Positions 62,815-64,000 of a DNA stretch of 64,000 bases are shown piece by piece. The DNA lies in contig NZ_KZ987724.1 of assembly GCF_003614185.1 (NCBI RefSeq), positions 3,996,107-4,060,106 on the forward strand, read 5' to 3'. The translations under genes and the position numbers were made by a program. The notes under the pieces are model-generated. The model ran no database searches. It worked only from the letters and a program-made list of their open reading frames with translations, and was not told where the DNA came from. Positions within the stretch are counted from its first letter, which is position 1, and every line of letters starts with the position of its first letter. The DNA comes from Paenibacillus aceti. Its GTDB lineage: Bacteria; Bacillota; Bacilli; Paenibacillales; Paenibacillaceae.

Positions 62815-64000
62815 TTAAGGCTCGATTCTATGCGGCTTAAGTTGGTCCCAGGCCTCATATCCGTCGGCATTTCGTGAATAATCATGATTATTCGTCGCCT
62901 CAATGACATCCTCATAGAACCAGCTTGTCGCTGGGTTATCTGGCCATTTCTTGGCATCCTTATGGATTCCATCTTCCTTCACTTTGCGATTCAATACACT
63001 ATTGATGAAGGACATCGCCTCCGCTCTGGTAATGTACTGATTCGGTCTAAAGGTTCCATCCGTATAACCCTTGATCCAGCCTTTGTTACCGGCCGAAAGA
63101 ATATACTTCTCAGCCCAATGTCCACTAATATCCGTGAACAATCCGCTCTCCCGCTCATCAAGCTTATCGAATCTGGCAGCTATCGCCGCAAATTCAGCGC
63201 GGGTAATCGATTGACCCGGTTTGAACACTCCATCTGGGTAGCCGGTAATAATGCCGGCATTGGTCATCGTCGAAATATGCTTATTGGACCAGCGCGTGCT
63301 TTTCACATCATCATATGAATTCGTAGTTGAGTAATAGTTGGCTCGGCTCTCGCCTTCCATCAAGCGGTAGAAGATCGCCGCTACCTCTTCGCGACTGATA
63401 TTATTCTGCGGCTTCACCATACCGTCTGGATAGCCCTGAATATAATCGAAGTGATTCTCGGTATCCAGCTTTGGTGGTAATGGCGGCAATGGAGGTACTA
63501 TTGGTGGCGGAGGCGAAGGTGGGGTATAAGATGTGTAAGAGCCTCCTGGGCTAGGGCCGCTAGTCGAATTCTTCGTATAGTAGAAAATATACTCTTGCGA
63601 TTCGCTATCTCCGATTTGATACGTATCACTTGACTTCGTCGGAGTGTACCCAGAGACGCTCACCGCCGTTAGAGTAAGAGTATCGCCCACCTTGCCCTTG
63701 ACGGTTGTCGGGTTAGCAAGCTGATGATTAGTGCCCTGCTCAAGGTATTTCACGGTTACCGTCTGTTCAGCTGGCTCAGGAGTTTTCTTGTTGTAGTAGA
63801 AAATATAGCTCTGCTCCAGTTCAGCGGAGAAAGTGTATTCTACGCTCTCCAGTTCTGGTACATAGACTGCATCTGTTACTGTCGGAGCTTTAGGTAGTAA
63901 GGTGATCACCTTACCTTCGCTTCCGTATACCGCATCTGTGACTGCCACGGGTTCTCCGCTTGCCCGATCAAGATACTGAATCGTCAGCTTCAGATTCTCC
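62815..64000 (-). CDS. SLH-anchored surface protein with MucBP-like repeats (5' end off window)
   Basis: The frame is open to the right edge, giving the last ~395 residues. Two MucBP-like repeats are visible, each with an I/VxYLxxxxG opening and an EYIFYYTK-like end. A Pro-rich linker, PSPPPPIVPPLPPLPPK (about 63470-63535), follows. Three SLH domains finish the protein: FDYIQGYPDGMVKPQ, IITGYPDGVFKPGQSITRAEFAA and WIKGYTDGTFRPNQYITRAEA, which bind secondary cell-wall polymer. The linker contains PLPPLP, close to the PLPPVP site cut by P. alvei PPEP-2 in a neighbouring vWA-MucBP-SLH protein. It is therefore a candidate PPEP substrate. The N-terminal part is unknown. Confidence 0.92.
   Translation of the reverse strand, partial: ENLKLTIQYLDRASGEPVAVTDAVYGSEGKVITLLPKAPTVTDAVYVPELESVEYTFSAELEQSYIFYYNKKTPEPAEQTVTVKYLEQGTNHQLANPTTVKGKVGDTLTLTAVSVSGYTPTKSSDTYQIGDSESQEYIFYYTKNSTSGPSPGGSYTSYTPPSPPPPIVPPLPPLPPKLDTENHFDYIQGYPDGMVKPQNNISREEVAAIFYRLMEGESRANYYSTTNSYDDVKSTRWSNKHISTMTNAGIITGYPDGVFKPGQSITRAEFAAIAARFDKLDERESGLFTDISGHWAEKYILSAGNKGWIKGYTDGTFRPNQYITRAEAMSFINSVLNRKVKEDGIHKDAKKWPDNPATSWFYEDVIEATNNHDYSRNADGYEAWDQLKPHRIEP

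Overview
The window looks like a chromosomal segment of a spore-forming Firmicute of the Paenibacillus type. This rests on strong AGGAGG-like ribosome sites with frequent TTG/GTG starts, SLH-domain surface proteins, an LplA/B/C-type sugar transporter, a MhqR-type quinone regulon, and A/B/C intergenic repeat families between operons. No tRNA, rRNA, CRISPR array, transposase or prophage gene was seen. The left edge cuts a menA-like prenyltransferase gene and the right edge cuts an SLH-domain surface protein gene.

Layout. (1) 948-6090, plus strand: a membrane GGDEF-EAL protein, a LytR-CpsA-Psr ligase and a secreted beta-helix protein. (2) 6709-19122, minus strand: an 11-gene Wzx/Wzy-type exopolysaccharide operon ending in a strong terminator. 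It includes a four-gene set matching the WbpA/B/E/D route to UDP-2,3-diacetamido-glucuronic acid. (3) 19630-21202: a second, paralogous beta-helix gene whose leader is a c-di-GMP-I riboswitch with its own terminator. (4) 21353-26026: a glycosyltransferase, then two FemAB/GNAT-like paralogues flanking a sugar-nucleotide epimerase with an unusual C-terminal extension. (5) 26104-30563: a PAS-GGDEF protein, a small secreted protein, an SDR oxidoreductase and alanine dehydrogenase. (6) 30763-33366: a mhqR-mhqP-mhqO-mhqD-like quinone detoxification cluster with two matching operator-like palindromes. (7) 34114-42202: an MFS pump, an FtsX-type ABC transporter with its two-component system, and a 5'-nucleotidase-family phosphatase. 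(8) 42735-46223: phnD-phnC-phnE-phnE. (9) 46315-60107: a carbohydrate cluster with a LacI regulator, a GH94 enzyme resembling 1,2-beta-oligoglucan phosphorylase, a solute-binding protein, two permeases, an esterase, a serine hydrolase, a GH65 phosphorylase and an AraC regulator. (10) rlmN. (11) 61711-64000: two tandem c-di-GMP-I riboswitches in front of a Pro-Pro endopeptidase (PPEP), facing a MucBP/SLH surface protein whose proline-rich linker carries a PPEP-like site.

The main theme is c-di-GMP control of the cell surface. Two c-di-GMP metabolism proteins, three c-di-GMP-I aptamers, an exopolysaccharide operon bracketed by beta-helix proteins, and a PPEP with a candidate SLH-anchored substrate lie within 64 kb. 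The best leads are the tandem riboswitch-PPEP-SLH module and the riboswitch-controlled beta-helix gene beside the polysaccharide operon. Functions are assigned from motifs and remembered family features; no database search was possible.
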